A stretch of 6,028 nt of DNA from Balneolaceae bacterium (GTDB lineage: Bacteria > Bacteroidota > Rhodothermia > Balneolales > Balneolaceae). This document shows, piece after piece, positions 1 to 5,508 of the stretch (positions are counted from its first letter, which is position 1; every line of letters begins with the position of its first letter). Position numbers and translations under genes: made by a program. The DNA is taken from the NCBI GenBank assembly GCA_007123985.1, contig SLGA01000216.1:1-6028 (forward strand). The letters run 5' to 3'. The notes beneath the pieces were generated by a model. It had not been told where the DNA came from. It did not search any database and saw nothing but the letters and a program-made list of their open reading frames with translations.

Positions 1-17
1 GCGTCGGGAAAATGTGT

Positions 18-227
18 CCCCCTTTGAAGGGGGCATGTTCAAATGCGTTTAGCATTTGGACGAGGGGGATGATCTTTTGTGCTTATGAATCAAGTTTTGG
101 TAGACTATGCTTGGCTAAGAGTGTCATCCCCCTGCTCTCTCTGTTCGCTTTTCATTCCGCTTCGCTCCATGGGAATCGCTGTGCTCGGAGCGCTGAGCGT
201 TTAAATAATGAGCCCCTTTAAAGGGGG
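18..227. repeat. Compound palindromic (REP/MITE-like) intergenic element
   Basis: Several nested dyads are visible. CCCCCTT (18-24) faces AAGGGGG (27-33) across two bases. TTCAAATGC (38-46) faces GCATTTGGA (52-60) around a 5-base loop, with one G-T pair. AGGGGGATGA (63-72) has an exact inverted copy TCATCCCCCT (124-133). A weaker hairpin is GCTC (183-186) with GAGC (195-198). The right end is the perfect palindrome CCCCTTTAAAGGGG (213-226), close in sequence to the left-end palindrome. Similar outer ends around an internal inverted repeat suggest a dispersed non-coding repeat of REP or MITE type. No transposase is present and no target-site duplication was established; the left boundary may lie at or beyond the window edge. 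Short open frames across it look spurious. Confidence 0.5.
213..226 (-). terminator. Possible terminator-like palindrome downstream of the Csp gene
   Basis: The 14-bp perfect palindrome CCCCTTTAAAGGGG lies 42 bases beyond the TAG stop of the copper-protein gene. On the minus strand it is followed by CTCATTATTT, which is T-rich but not a clean U-tract. It may end the copper-gene transcript, or it may only be the end of the repeat element. Confidence 0.25.
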
Positions 228-267
228 ATTCCATATAGCCATAGCGTGTTACATTCTGCAATACAAA

Positions 268-615
268 CTATGCGGATGCTTCCATGCTTACCATTTCGCG
301 GCAGATTTTTGCACATTCAAAGCAGGCGTCAGCGCATTCCTGGCAATGGTCCATGTTCTTATGTTGACGACACTCTTCACCACAGGCTTCACATATCTCG
401 GCACAGATGCGACAGATTCGGTCTGAAAATTCGGATCCCCGGGCCATAAATTTGGCAGCCAGATGGCATATATCAGCACAATCCAGATCGAGCTTAATAC
501 ATCTGGTCAACATGTTAACATCATCTTCTTGCAGACAAGCTGCCACGCAGATCGAACAAGCAATCGCACATTTGTTACACGCTTCTATACATTCCCGGTA
601 TTTATCTAATGGCAT
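268..615 (-). CDS. Four-helix-bundle copper-binding (Csp/DUF326-type) cysteine-rich protein
   Basis: This 115-residue protein has 19 cysteines, at residues 9, 13, 16, 20, 23, 27, 39, 46, 50, 68, 71, 75, 78, 82, 91, 94, 98, 101 and 105. They follow CxxC and CxxxC spacing along amphipathic helices. This is the pattern of copper storage proteins (Csp family), in which cysteines line the core of a four-helix bundle and bind many Cu(I) ions. No Tat or Sec signal is seen, so it resembles the cytosolic Csp3 type, whose members have about the same length and cysteine number. The expected role is buffering or storing Cu(I) in the cytoplasm. The ATG is supported by TGAGGA six bases upstream, and the gene ends in TAG. 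It stands alone, with a 640-bp spacer upstream and a repeat element downstream. No copper ATPase, chaperone or CsoR/CueR gene lies in the window. Copper binding is inferred from the family. Confidence 0.9.
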   Translation of the reverse strand: MPLDKYRECIEACNKCAIACSICVAACLQEDDVNMLTRCIKLDLDCADICHLAAKFMARGSEFSDRICRICAEICEACGEECRQHKNMDHCQECADACFECAKICREMVSMEASA

Positions 616-621
616 ATTTTA

Positions 622-627
622 TCCTCA
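622..627 (-). promoter_or_regulatory. Ribosome binding site of the Csp gene
   Basis: On the minus strand TGAGGA lies six bases before the ATG at 615. It supports this start and is one of the clearer Shine-Dalgarno matches in the window. Confidence 0.5.
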
Positions 628-673
628 TTTTATGTCTATTTATTATTACTCTTGAGTTTTCATTTTATGAAAA

Positions 674-722
674 TATGCCGGCTATGCTTTTATATGCTTC
701 TGATTATTTGTTACAGATATGC
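674..722 (-). promoter_or_regulatory. Four GCATA direct repeats upstream of the Csp gene
   Basis: Read on the minus strand, GCATA occurs at 718-722, 693-697, 683-687 and 674-678, about 60 to 107 bases before the Csp start codon. The last two flank a GCCGGC palindrome (677-682). Spacings between neighbouring copies are 25, 10 and 9 bases, so three copies fall near one helical turn apart. They could be operator sites or a chance AT-rich pattern. No recognisable CsoR or CueR operator was found. Confidence 0.25.
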
Positions 723-1194
723 TGTACAAAGGGCTTTCGAAAATCAGAAGTGATTAACTTAACCTGAGATTGGTTTTGTCAATTTGGCGTGTGAGGCAGT
801 AAATATGCAATGTTATCTAACCATCCTGTAAAGGCAGTAGCTGAATTTTGTCGTAAGTTTTAATCATGGATCTATCCACAATTGAATGCTATTTCTATAG
901 CCCATTTTTCAATTGATCCCACAAATGTATTATTAAAAAATGGATCTCGAAGAACAACAGTGTCAGAGAAATATATCCGGTATGCAAGCAAAGAAATTAC
1001 CGTTTTTACTGTTTCAGGTAATGGAGCAATGGCTATTGGTTATATAACATCCGTTTTTTTACATAATGTAATCTAAACACAGCCGTACCTGCCGGTTGTA
1101 ATAAAGTTGTCAGCTACCATATAAGCCCGTTTTGTTAAGAAGCTTATTACTAAAGATATGTGCGATATTTCATGAGGCAATTCAAGCCTGAAAA

Positions 1195-1217
1195 TCCCCT
1201 CCTTATAAAGGAGGGGA
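1195..1217 (-). terminator. Rho-independent-type terminator of the PRC-barrel gene
   Basis: CCCCTCCTT (1196-1204) and AAGGAGGGG (1208-1216) pair perfectly around a 3-base loop, and T1195-A1217 extends the stem to 10 bp. On the minus strand it lies 38 bases after the PRC-barrel stop and is followed by ATTTTC, a short T-run. GC-rich stem, tight loop, T-run and position all fit an intrinsic terminator. The CCCC/GGGG style resembles the palindromes at 18-33 and 213-226, so it could also be a related repeat. Confidence 0.55.
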
Positions 1218-1255
1218 GGCGTATTTCTAACGTTCAGTTTTCAAGCTCATGTGAA

Positions 1256-1618
1256 TTACTTAGCCATTGAGTGCCGCTGGTTCTGAAATCCATAATGACT
1301 GTTTACAGAATCAACAAACTTGCTATCATCCGTCTTTGGCCAGTTATCTTTGTCGAAACTGGGGGCATTTTCCAGTTTTTCCTTGCTTATATCCAGTCGT
1401 ATCGAGTCATCGTGATCTGAAAACTGAAAGGATTTGAGTGGCATGGCGAATAGTTTGTCGCCGATACCCATAAATCCTCCAAAAGAAATTACAGCATATG
1501 CAACTTCTGAATTGTCCAGATCAATCATTAAGTCTTTAATGTTTCCTATGTTTTCATCGTCCAAATTGTAGACATTTTGTCCGGTTAGTGTGGATGAAGA
1601 TAAAATACTTGGTTTCAT
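1256..1618 (-). CDS. PRC-barrel domain protein
   Basis: This 120-residue protein matches the PRC-barrel family along most of its length. After a short lead, residues 8-18 form the first strand (SSTLTGQNVYN), the glycine turn is at 24-26, and residues 29-47 hold the conserved core (LMIDLDNSEVAYAVISFGG). The hallmark GGFMGIGDKLFAMP is at 47-60, and SFDKDNWP near residue 90 matches the ending seen in stress-associated stand-alone members. There is no signal peptide or membrane segment, so it is probably cytoplasmic. PRC-barrels are small beta-barrels that often bind partner proteins or RNA; the target here is unknown. The start is the first in-frame ATG, with no clear Shine-Dalgarno. The gene follows the SDR gene by 81 bp on the same strand, so co-transcription with it is possible. 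A strong hairpin follows its stop. Confidence 0.88.
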   Translation of the reverse strand: MKPSILSSSTLTGQNVYNLDDENIGNIKDLMIDLDNSEVAYAVISFGGFMGIGDKLFAMPLKSFQFSDHDDSIRLDISKEKLENAPSFDKDNWPKTDDSKFVDSVNSHYGFQNQRHSMAK

Positions 1619-1699
1619 AATTTAAGTGGTTTTGGTTGTTCGTGTTATTGTGGGTTATGTGTTGTTTTATTTTAAAACAAGCTTTTAGTGTATCATAAA

Positions 1700-2566
1700 T
1701 CAGCCCCCTACAGCTTCTCCGCCATTTACATGGATCACCTGCCCTGATATGTATGAGGCATCCTCAGATGCTAAAAATACATAGGCCGGCGCCACTTCTG
1801 AGGGCTGACCGGGTCGGCCCATAGTTGTCGATTTTCCAAATTCCTCAACATGGCCAGAATCGAAGGAAGCCGGAATTAGTGGCGTCCAGATTGGACCCGG
1901 TGCCACCGCATTTACGCGGATTCCCTTAGGAGCCAGTTCAGCATTAAGTGAACGAGTAAAGCCAAGTACAGCTCCTTTAGTGGCTCCATAATCTATCAGG
2001 TACTCCCTCCCCTGGTAAGCCACTACGCTGGTGGTATTGATGATTGAGTCGCCTTTTTTTAGATGCTTAACGGCTTTTTTGGTGAGATAGATCATGGAAA
2101 TTATATTTGTGTGAAAAGTGCGTTCCACTACGTCCATTTCCATCTCTTCAATTCCATAGCGTACGTGCTGTTCAGCCGCATTATTTACAAGAATATTTAG
2201 TTTGCCAAATTTGCTCAGAACCTCTTTAAGCGATTTGTCACAGAATTCTTTTTGTGTGATATCACCCTGTAAAATGATGCATTTCCGTCCCTCTTTTTCT
2301 ACGAGTTCTTTCGTGTTTTGGGCATCGTCTTTCTCTTCGAGATAAATAATGGCAATATCTGCTCCTTCACGGGCAAAGTGTACTGCAACAGCACGCCCGA
2401 TCCCGGAATCGCCACCTGTAATAAGCGCTACCCTGTGTTTTAGTTTTTCGCTGCCTTTTTAAGAATCCCGGATAATCTCAGGTTTAGGATTCATCACAGA
2501 TTCGTAACCCGGCAGTGACTGGGACTGTTTGGGTAGATTATCTTCTTTCAATTCTTCATTATTCAT
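1700..2566 (-). pseudogene. SDR oxidoreductase of YghA/GSP39 type, interrupted by an in-frame TAA
   Basis: The frame runs 288 codons from the ATG at 2566 and is intact except for TAA at 2459-2461 (codon 36). Before the stop, PKQSQSLPGYESVMNPKPE matches the N-terminal extension of this subfamily. After it come KGSEKLKHRVALITGG, the cofactor motif TGGDSGIG (codons 50-57), NNAA (128-131), and the catalytic set N154, S180, Y193 and K197 (YGATK). The C-terminus VIHVNGG is complete. Family members are NAD(P)-dependent dehydrogenases/reductases often linked to general stress. Homologues commonly have tyrosine at the stop position (YxGSxKL), so one substitution from TAT or TAC explains it. No ATG, GTG or TTG restarts before codon 142, and a protein begun there (2143) would lack the whole cofactor-binding fold. 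It is either a recent pseudogene, a sequencing error or a case of readthrough. TAA is used as a normal stop by neighbours. Confidence 0.85.
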
Positions 2567-2622
2567 TTGTCTCAGTTATACAATGAATACCAGTGTCGTA
2601 CTAACGATAAACTGTCGTGTAA

Positions 2623-2710
2623 AACCTGTCAGGTTCATTGGGTTTTGACTTCAGAACCAAGCTTTTATTCTTCAAACCTGACAGGTTTATTTTCGATATG
2701 ACTTGGTTCT
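2623..2710. repeat. AACCTG-CAGGTT palindromes with a concentric outer inverted repeat
   Basis: Two near-identical palindromes are visible: AACCTG-T-CAGGTT (2623-2635) and AAACCTG-A-CAGGTTT (2674-2688), with centres 52 bases apart. The second is framed by an exact 9-bp inverted repeat, AGAACCAAG (2653-2661) and CTTGGTTCT (2702-2710), whose centre coincides with its own to within one base. Palindromes of the AAACCTGACAGGTTT kind are, as far as I recall, frequent in Bacteroidota spacers. The position is between the 75-residue-protein gene and the SDR gene, so it could act as a transcript end, an RNA structure or a regulator site. Confidence 0.55.
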
Positions 2711-2740
2711 ACTCTCTTTCAGTTATGATATAAGGATGCC

Positions 2741-2799
2741 TTCAGATTAAGGTTGCCCAATCAGGAAGCTATTTCGCTTTCTGATCAGTTTAATCTGAA
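2741..2799. repeat. Two-tier hairpin overlapping a stop codon
   Basis: TTCAGATTAA (2741-2750) has an exact inverted copy TTAATCTGAA (2790-2799). Inside it a second stem pairs 2760-2769 with 2776-2785 around a 6-base loop (2770-2775), with one G-T pair that becomes C-A in minus-strand RNA. The outer right arm contains the last codons and TAA of the 75-residue-protein gene. There is no U-tract after the hairpin on the minus strand, so it is not a classical intrinsic terminator. It may protect the mRNA 3' end. Confidence 0.5.
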
Positions 2800-3017
2800 C
2801 CTTTAACTTTTACGATTTTATTATATACACCCATTAACAAAATTGGTGCGGCCCATTGCCCTACAAACAGAGCCAGGTCATTTTTCTTCATAAGTTTAAG
2901 GGTTAATGAGACACCCATTGCACCAAATGAAGTCCACAGATAGGCATCTGATGGAATTTCTGCTGTATAATCTTCTATCTCTTTAGCTACTTGTCCTTCT
3001 TTTTTATTTTTTGCCAT
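2790..3017 (-). CDS. Small conserved-type membrane protein, two predicted TM segments, function unknown
   Basis: This 75-residue protein has a charged N-terminus (residues 1-24, rich in K and E, with the segment EDYTAEIPSD). Two hydrophobic stretches follow, at about 25-43 and 48-65, separated by the short basic turn KKND, and the tail is basic (NKIVKVKGSD). This predicts a small helical-hairpin inner-membrane protein with both ends on the same side. I recognise the general pattern (E-Y-T-A-E-hydrophobic-P-S-D, then VGQWAP, then YNK) from small hypothetical proteins of Bacteroidota, but I know of no assigned function. The start is the first ATG, with no strong Shine-Dalgarno. It lies between the DUF421 and SDR genes with spacers of about 225 bp on each side. 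A structured hairpin begins inside its last codons. Confidence 0.75.
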   Translation of the reverse strand: MAKNKKEGQVAKEIEDYTAEIPSDAYLWTSFGAMGVSLTLKLMKKNDLALFVGQWAAPILLMGVYNKIVKVKGSD

Positions 3018-3109
3018 AATCTTGATTTTATTCAGTTAGGTTATTTTTAATTTACCATGTTTAAAAACTTATTTATTTAAGAGATAAAACCCGTTATACA
3101 TAAGTGAAA

Positions 3110-3169
3110 GAGATTTGCATAAATCTCATTTTGGTTAAAACCAAGTGGACACTTCATTTATTGAAATAA
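3110..3169. repeat. Chain of four adjacent short palindromes
   Basis: In 60 bases lie GAGATTT-GCAT-AAATCTC (3110-3127), TTGGTT-AA-AACCAA (3131-3144), AAGTG-GA-CACTT (3143-3154) and TTATT-GA-AATAA (3158-3169), all perfect in their stems. The octamer TGGACACT occurs at 3146-3153 and again at 3189-3196. The segment lies between the DUF421 stop and the 75-residue-protein start. The first hairpin is followed by TTTC on the minus strand and could end the DUF421 transcript. Otherwise the purpose is unknown. Confidence 0.4.
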
Positions 3170-3242
3170 CCGGAAAATCTCGATCTCTTGGACACTCGAA
3201 CCAACATCACAGTGCACCTAAATCTTCATGCTTATTATTTTT

Positions 3243-3779
3243 TCAACAGTCCCATCCCTTCACATTAGATAGTAAATTGTCATCAAGCACCATAGCAGAA
3301 TCCGTGCTGTGAAGTACCGAAATATCACCCGTAGTCTCCAGAACCACAGCTTTTATCTGACTGTAGTCCGTAACATTTGCCTCCCTTAACTTGGCCCTCA
3401 GATCGTCGGGAGTAACTTTTGTTGCTTTTAAATTTTCATCCAATATTTGTGGTCCTTTCATCAATAATATGGGCTGATTATCAACCAGATTGTCGACGAA
3501 AGGAGAAATCCCCCGGAGTTTGGCTATACCTATCTGAAGAGCATATAATGCCCCCATCGCAATAACCGCCTGTAAGAGAGGTGGGTCTTTAGTTAAAATA
3601 GATGACGCAATTATTGAGCCGACAGCCACAGTCATCGCAAAGTCAAAACTGGACATTTTAGAAAAAGATCGCAGTCCTGAAATTCTGGTGAAAAAAATAA
3701 CTGCTATATAAATTCCTACGGTGGATACGAGTACCATTATAATGGCCGTCCAGGAAGTTAGGAGCCATGAATAATCCAT
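3243..3779 (-). CDS. DUF421 (YetF-family) membrane protein
   Basis: This 178-residue protein has three hydrophobic segments, at about 11-31, 46-62 and 67-87, followed by a soluble C-terminal domain. The family signature lies between and within the first two segments: GLRSFSKMSSFDFAMTVAVG (residues 35-54), where an arginine-rich turn leads to the conserved aspartate D46 and glycine G54. The C-terminal part contains PILLMKGPQILDENL (103-117), then VTPDDLRAKLREANV (122-136) and IKAVVLETTGDISV, the usual DUF421/YetF fold. Length and order are normal for the family. It is probably an inner-membrane protein with the C-terminal domain in the cytoplasm. The biochemical function is not established; members often accompany stress and envelope genes, as here. 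The ATG start fits the family N-terminus, with no clear Shine-Dalgarno upstream. It is a separate unit with a 333-bp spacer before it and 225 bp after it. Confidence 0.9.
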   Translation of the reverse strand: MDYSWLLTSWTAIIMVLVSTVGIYIAVIFFTRISGLRSFSKMSSFDFAMTVAVGSIIASSILTKDPPLLQAVIAMGALYALQIGIAKLRGISPFVDNLVDNQPILLMKGPQILDENLKATKVTPDDLRAKLREANVTDYSQIKAVVLETTGDISVLHSTDSAMVLDDNLLSNVKGWDC

Positions 3780-4112
3780 AATTGTGGGATTTAGGTGAGT
3801 AATGTGAATACGTGAAATGAAACCGAACTTCTTTTATAGACTTTTATTCAAGTAGATTGCAGAACATCTACAATCTGAGTTCGATTTTGGGAAAAAAATA
3901 TAAATCAGGATTTCCTCATTCGAATGGAGGGTTTATGGTATTTTGATTCGATTTAAAATCGGAAAAAACAACTGTTTTCCATTTTCAACCACCACTAATT
4001 TCGCTTTGTGTTCAAAAAAATAAATCCTTCAAAAATTGAGCTGGCTTTTGATGCAGTTCATTGGAGATTAAACATCGAACACTGGATACATGTATCGAGA
4101 CCCCTTGTAATT
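3780..4112. other. 333-bp AT-rich spacer between the PLD and DUF421 genes
   Basis: No gene is seen. It should contain the end of the PLD transcript and the DUF421 promoter. Visible structure includes a perfect 12-bp palindrome GATACATGTATC (4085-4096), 16 bases past the PLD stop. Two mutually exclusive stems are GTAGAT/ATCTAC (3852-3857 with 3866-3871) and AGATTG/CAATCT (3854-3859 with 3871-3876). A small CGATT/AATCG hairpin lies near 3950, and there are A/T homopolymer runs. No consensus promoter could be assigned. Confidence 0.4.
4085..4096 (-). other. 12-bp palindrome downstream of the PLD gene
   Basis: GATACATGTATC is a perfect palindrome 16 bases after the PLD stop codon. No T-tract follows on the minus strand, so it is a weak terminator candidate or a protein-binding site. 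Confidence 0.25.
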
Positions 4113-5381
4113 CTATATCTGTTGATTAAACAGGTGCGTAATTTTTTCTGAAGCTCTTCTCATCAGGTTTCTCTTTTTCCAGCGTCCCTCTTCTACTTTA
4201 TCACATACAGTAAGATCTTCCATAAAATGATTGTCAAGCTCTTCAGTTACCTGTTCATCAAGTATAACTACATTAATTTCATCATCTTTAAGCATTGACC
4301 TGTGATTGAAATTGGCTGAACCGATGCAGCTTAATATTCCGTCTATGGTAATAATTTTGGCATGAAGCATCGTTTTTTGATAGTAGAAAAGCTCAATTCC
4401 TGCATCCAGAAGAATATCAAAAGACCTCTCTCCAGCAATTTTTGCAATTTCCTGGTCGGTAATCCTTCCGGGCACCATAATCTGGATATCCACTCCGCGG
4501 GAGGACGCCTCTTTCAACAGTTCGATGATTACCGAATTAGGGTTAAAATAGGCAGTTGTAATGCGAATGCTTTTTTGTGCCATCTTAATCAATACCTGAT
4601 ATAACATCACAATATCACTCCATCGCACCGAAGCGGATGTGCGAATCACCTGAACAGCTACATGTTGCTCCGGATCAGCTTTTTTCTTATTCGTATGATC
4701 AAATTTAAGTGGACGCCCCGCTTCAATCCAGTTCTCCATAAATGCGGCCTGCAACCCAAAAACTGCCGCTCCTTTTATGAGAAAGTGCGTATCTCTCCAT
4801 TCATCTTTATTCCTTGCATCACCTTCCCATTCACTTGCAATTCCAACACCACCGGTAAATGCAATTTCGCCATCGCAAATGAGTATTTTTCGATGCGTCC
4901 TGTTATCTATTTTCCAAAATTTCCAGTTTTTTAACGGGCGAAAGAACTCAATTTGAACTCCTTTTTCCTGCATCATTTTTATTAGGTCAACAGACATTTT
5001 TGAAGCCCCAAAGCTATCCAGAATTACAAATACCTCAACACCTTCTTCTGCTTTTTTAGCAAGCGTTTTGGCGAATTCCTGAGCGATGTTACCTGTCCAA
5101 TAAACAAATGTAACAAACTCAACCCTCTGCTCTGCCCGGTTGATCGCCTTTAGCATGGCGGGAAAAATGTTGTTGCCGTTTTTCAGCACTTGTATGCTAT
5201 TGTCCGATGTAAATGGAATACCAAGTGCTTGTTCCAGAATGCCTTTGTAGTATGTAAATGAAGAATTCAAAACAGTGCTTACTCCTCTGTTTACGATGAG
5301 TGTGATAAGAAACAGATATCTAAACAGTGCGACTGAGTATCTATAAAGGTGGAAAGCATTAGTAAGTAGAACAGGAACCAA
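4113..5381 (-). CDS. Phospholipase D / cardiolipin synthase-like protein with two HKD motifs
   Basis: Both PLD-superfamily half-sites are intact. The first is HRKILICD (H163, K165, D170) with GG at 177-178. The second is HAKIITID (H340, K342, D347) followed by GSANFNHRS (354-362). Two HKD motifs in one chain are typical of cardiolipin synthases and related phosphatidyltransferases, which make or remodel phospholipids at the membrane through a phosphohistidine intermediate. The conserved part begins near residue 44 (YYKGILEQALGIPF). Residues 1-37 are weakly hydrophobic and may be a membrane-associated segment. The listed start is TTG at 5381 with no Shine-Dalgarno. A later TTG at 5270 has AGAGGAG 11 bases upstream and would give about 385 residues. 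Upstream in the same frame an ATG at 5483 opens 23 codons closed by TAA (5412-5414). The start is therefore uncertain and the 5' end may be damaged. Substrate specificity cannot be read from sequence. Confidence 0.88.
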   Translation of the reverse strand: MVPVLLTNAFHLYRYSVALFRYLFLITLIVNRGVSTVLNSSFTYYKGILEQALGIPFTSDNSIQVLKNGNNIFPAMLKAINRAEQRVEFVTFVYWTGNIAQEFAKTLAKKAEEGVEVFVILDSFGASKMSVDLIKMMQEKGVQIEFFRPLKNWKFWKIDNRTHRKILICDGEIAFTGGVGIASEWEGDARNKDEWRDTHFLIKGAAVFGLQAAFMENWIEAGRPLKFDHTNKKKADPEQHVAVQVIRTSASVRWSDIVMLYQVLIKMAQKSIRITTAYFNPNSVIIELLKEASSRGVDIQIMVPGRITDQEIAKIAGERSFDILLDAGIELFYYQKTMLHAKIITIDGILSCIGSANFNHRSMLKDDEINVVILDEQVTEELDNHFMEDLTVCDKVEEGRWKKRNLMRRASEKITHLFNQQI

Positions 5382-5392
5382 ATAATCATCAT
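5291..5392 (-). CDS. Possible 33-residue hydrophobic small ORF overlapping the PLD 5' end
   Basis: In a different frame from PLD, ATGATG at 5387-5392 opens 33 codons ending in TAA (5291-5293). Its N-terminus MMIIWFLFYLLMLSTFI is a good membrane segment. In-frame codons upstream, back to GTG at 5428, encode RWNKRRRYHL, which would make a positively charged anchor. It ends just before the AGAGGAG that could serve the PLD start at 5270. It may be a small leader protein, a frameshifted remnant of the PLD membrane anchor, or chance. Confidence 0.2.
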   Translation of the reverse strand: MMIIWFLFYLLMLSTFIDTQSHCLDICFLSHSS

Positions 5393-5442
5393 GAGGTGAT
5401 ACCGCCGACGTTTATTCCAGCGGCACACCTCCTGATTTGCAT
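5389..5442 (-). CDS. Possible 17-residue leader peptide
   Basis: ATG at 5442 opens MQIRRCAAGINVGGITS and ends in TGA (5389-5391), which overlaps the ATG at 5390-5392 in the arrangement ATGA, typical of coupled translation. The strong AGGAGG lies inside this frame, not before it, so its own initiation is unsupported. Confidence 0.12.
   Translation of the reverse strand: MQIRRCAAGINVGGITS
5393..5433 (-). promoter_or_regulatory. Shine-Dalgarno-containing hairpin in the PLD leader
   Basis: On the minus strand AGGAGGTG (5426-5433) is a full match to the 16S rRNA 3' end. It can pair with CACCTC (5393-5398); a second stem, GCCG (5421-5424) with CGGC (5404-5407), stacks inside across a bulge. The downstream arm touches the ATGATG at 5392. 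The structure could hide the ribosome site, or act after DUF2383 as part of a structured leader. It lies 45 bases before the TTG of the PLD frame. Confidence 0.35.
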
Positions 5443-5508
5443 CTCAAGATCAGCAAAATAATAGATCGCAATCCGTTTTTCATGTACACAGAATTGCAGA
5501 ATGTACTG

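Larger units (their letters stand above)
616..1255. other. 640-bp spacer without a convincing gene
   Basis: This is the longest gap in the window. It holds the upstream region of the Csp gene and, near its far end, a strong hairpin that follows the PRC-barrel gene. A TTG-initiated 64-codon frame (882-1076, plus) and an open stretch on the minus strand over the same bases (about 55 codons, no ATG) are both present. Neither has a recognisable domain or a ribosome binding site, and both are probably chance or the remains of a decayed gene. No tRNA or known RNA family was recognised. Confidence 0.5.

Noticed and set aside
12..221. Plus-strand frame over the palindromic element
   Set aside because: It runs through hairpins of a repeat element and has no protein-like pattern.
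882..1076. 64-codon plus-strand frame in the long spacer
   Set aside because: It uses a TTG start without a ribosome binding site, has no recognisable domain, and the opposite strand is equally open. Coding is not supported.
1700..2143. A stand-alone 147-residue SDR starting at an internal ATG
   Set aside because: It would lack the TGGDSGIG and NNAA cofactor motifs that are present in frame upstream; the full frame from 2566 is the better gene model.
2459..2461. Reassignment of TAA as a sense codon
   Set aside because: Neighbouring genes, for example the PRC-barrel, DUF2383 and 75-residue genes, end in TAA at natural family ends, so the standard code applies.
2567..2580. TATAAC before the SDR start as a -10 box
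   Set aside because: It would give a nearly leaderless transcript and has only a poor -35 partner.
2623..2688. CRISPR repeat pair
   Set aside because: Only two short palindromic copies exist, with no full-length direct repeats or regular spacers.
4362..4934. Two plus-strand frames inside the PLD gene
   Set aside because: They are antisense shadows of a gene with two intact catalytic motifs.
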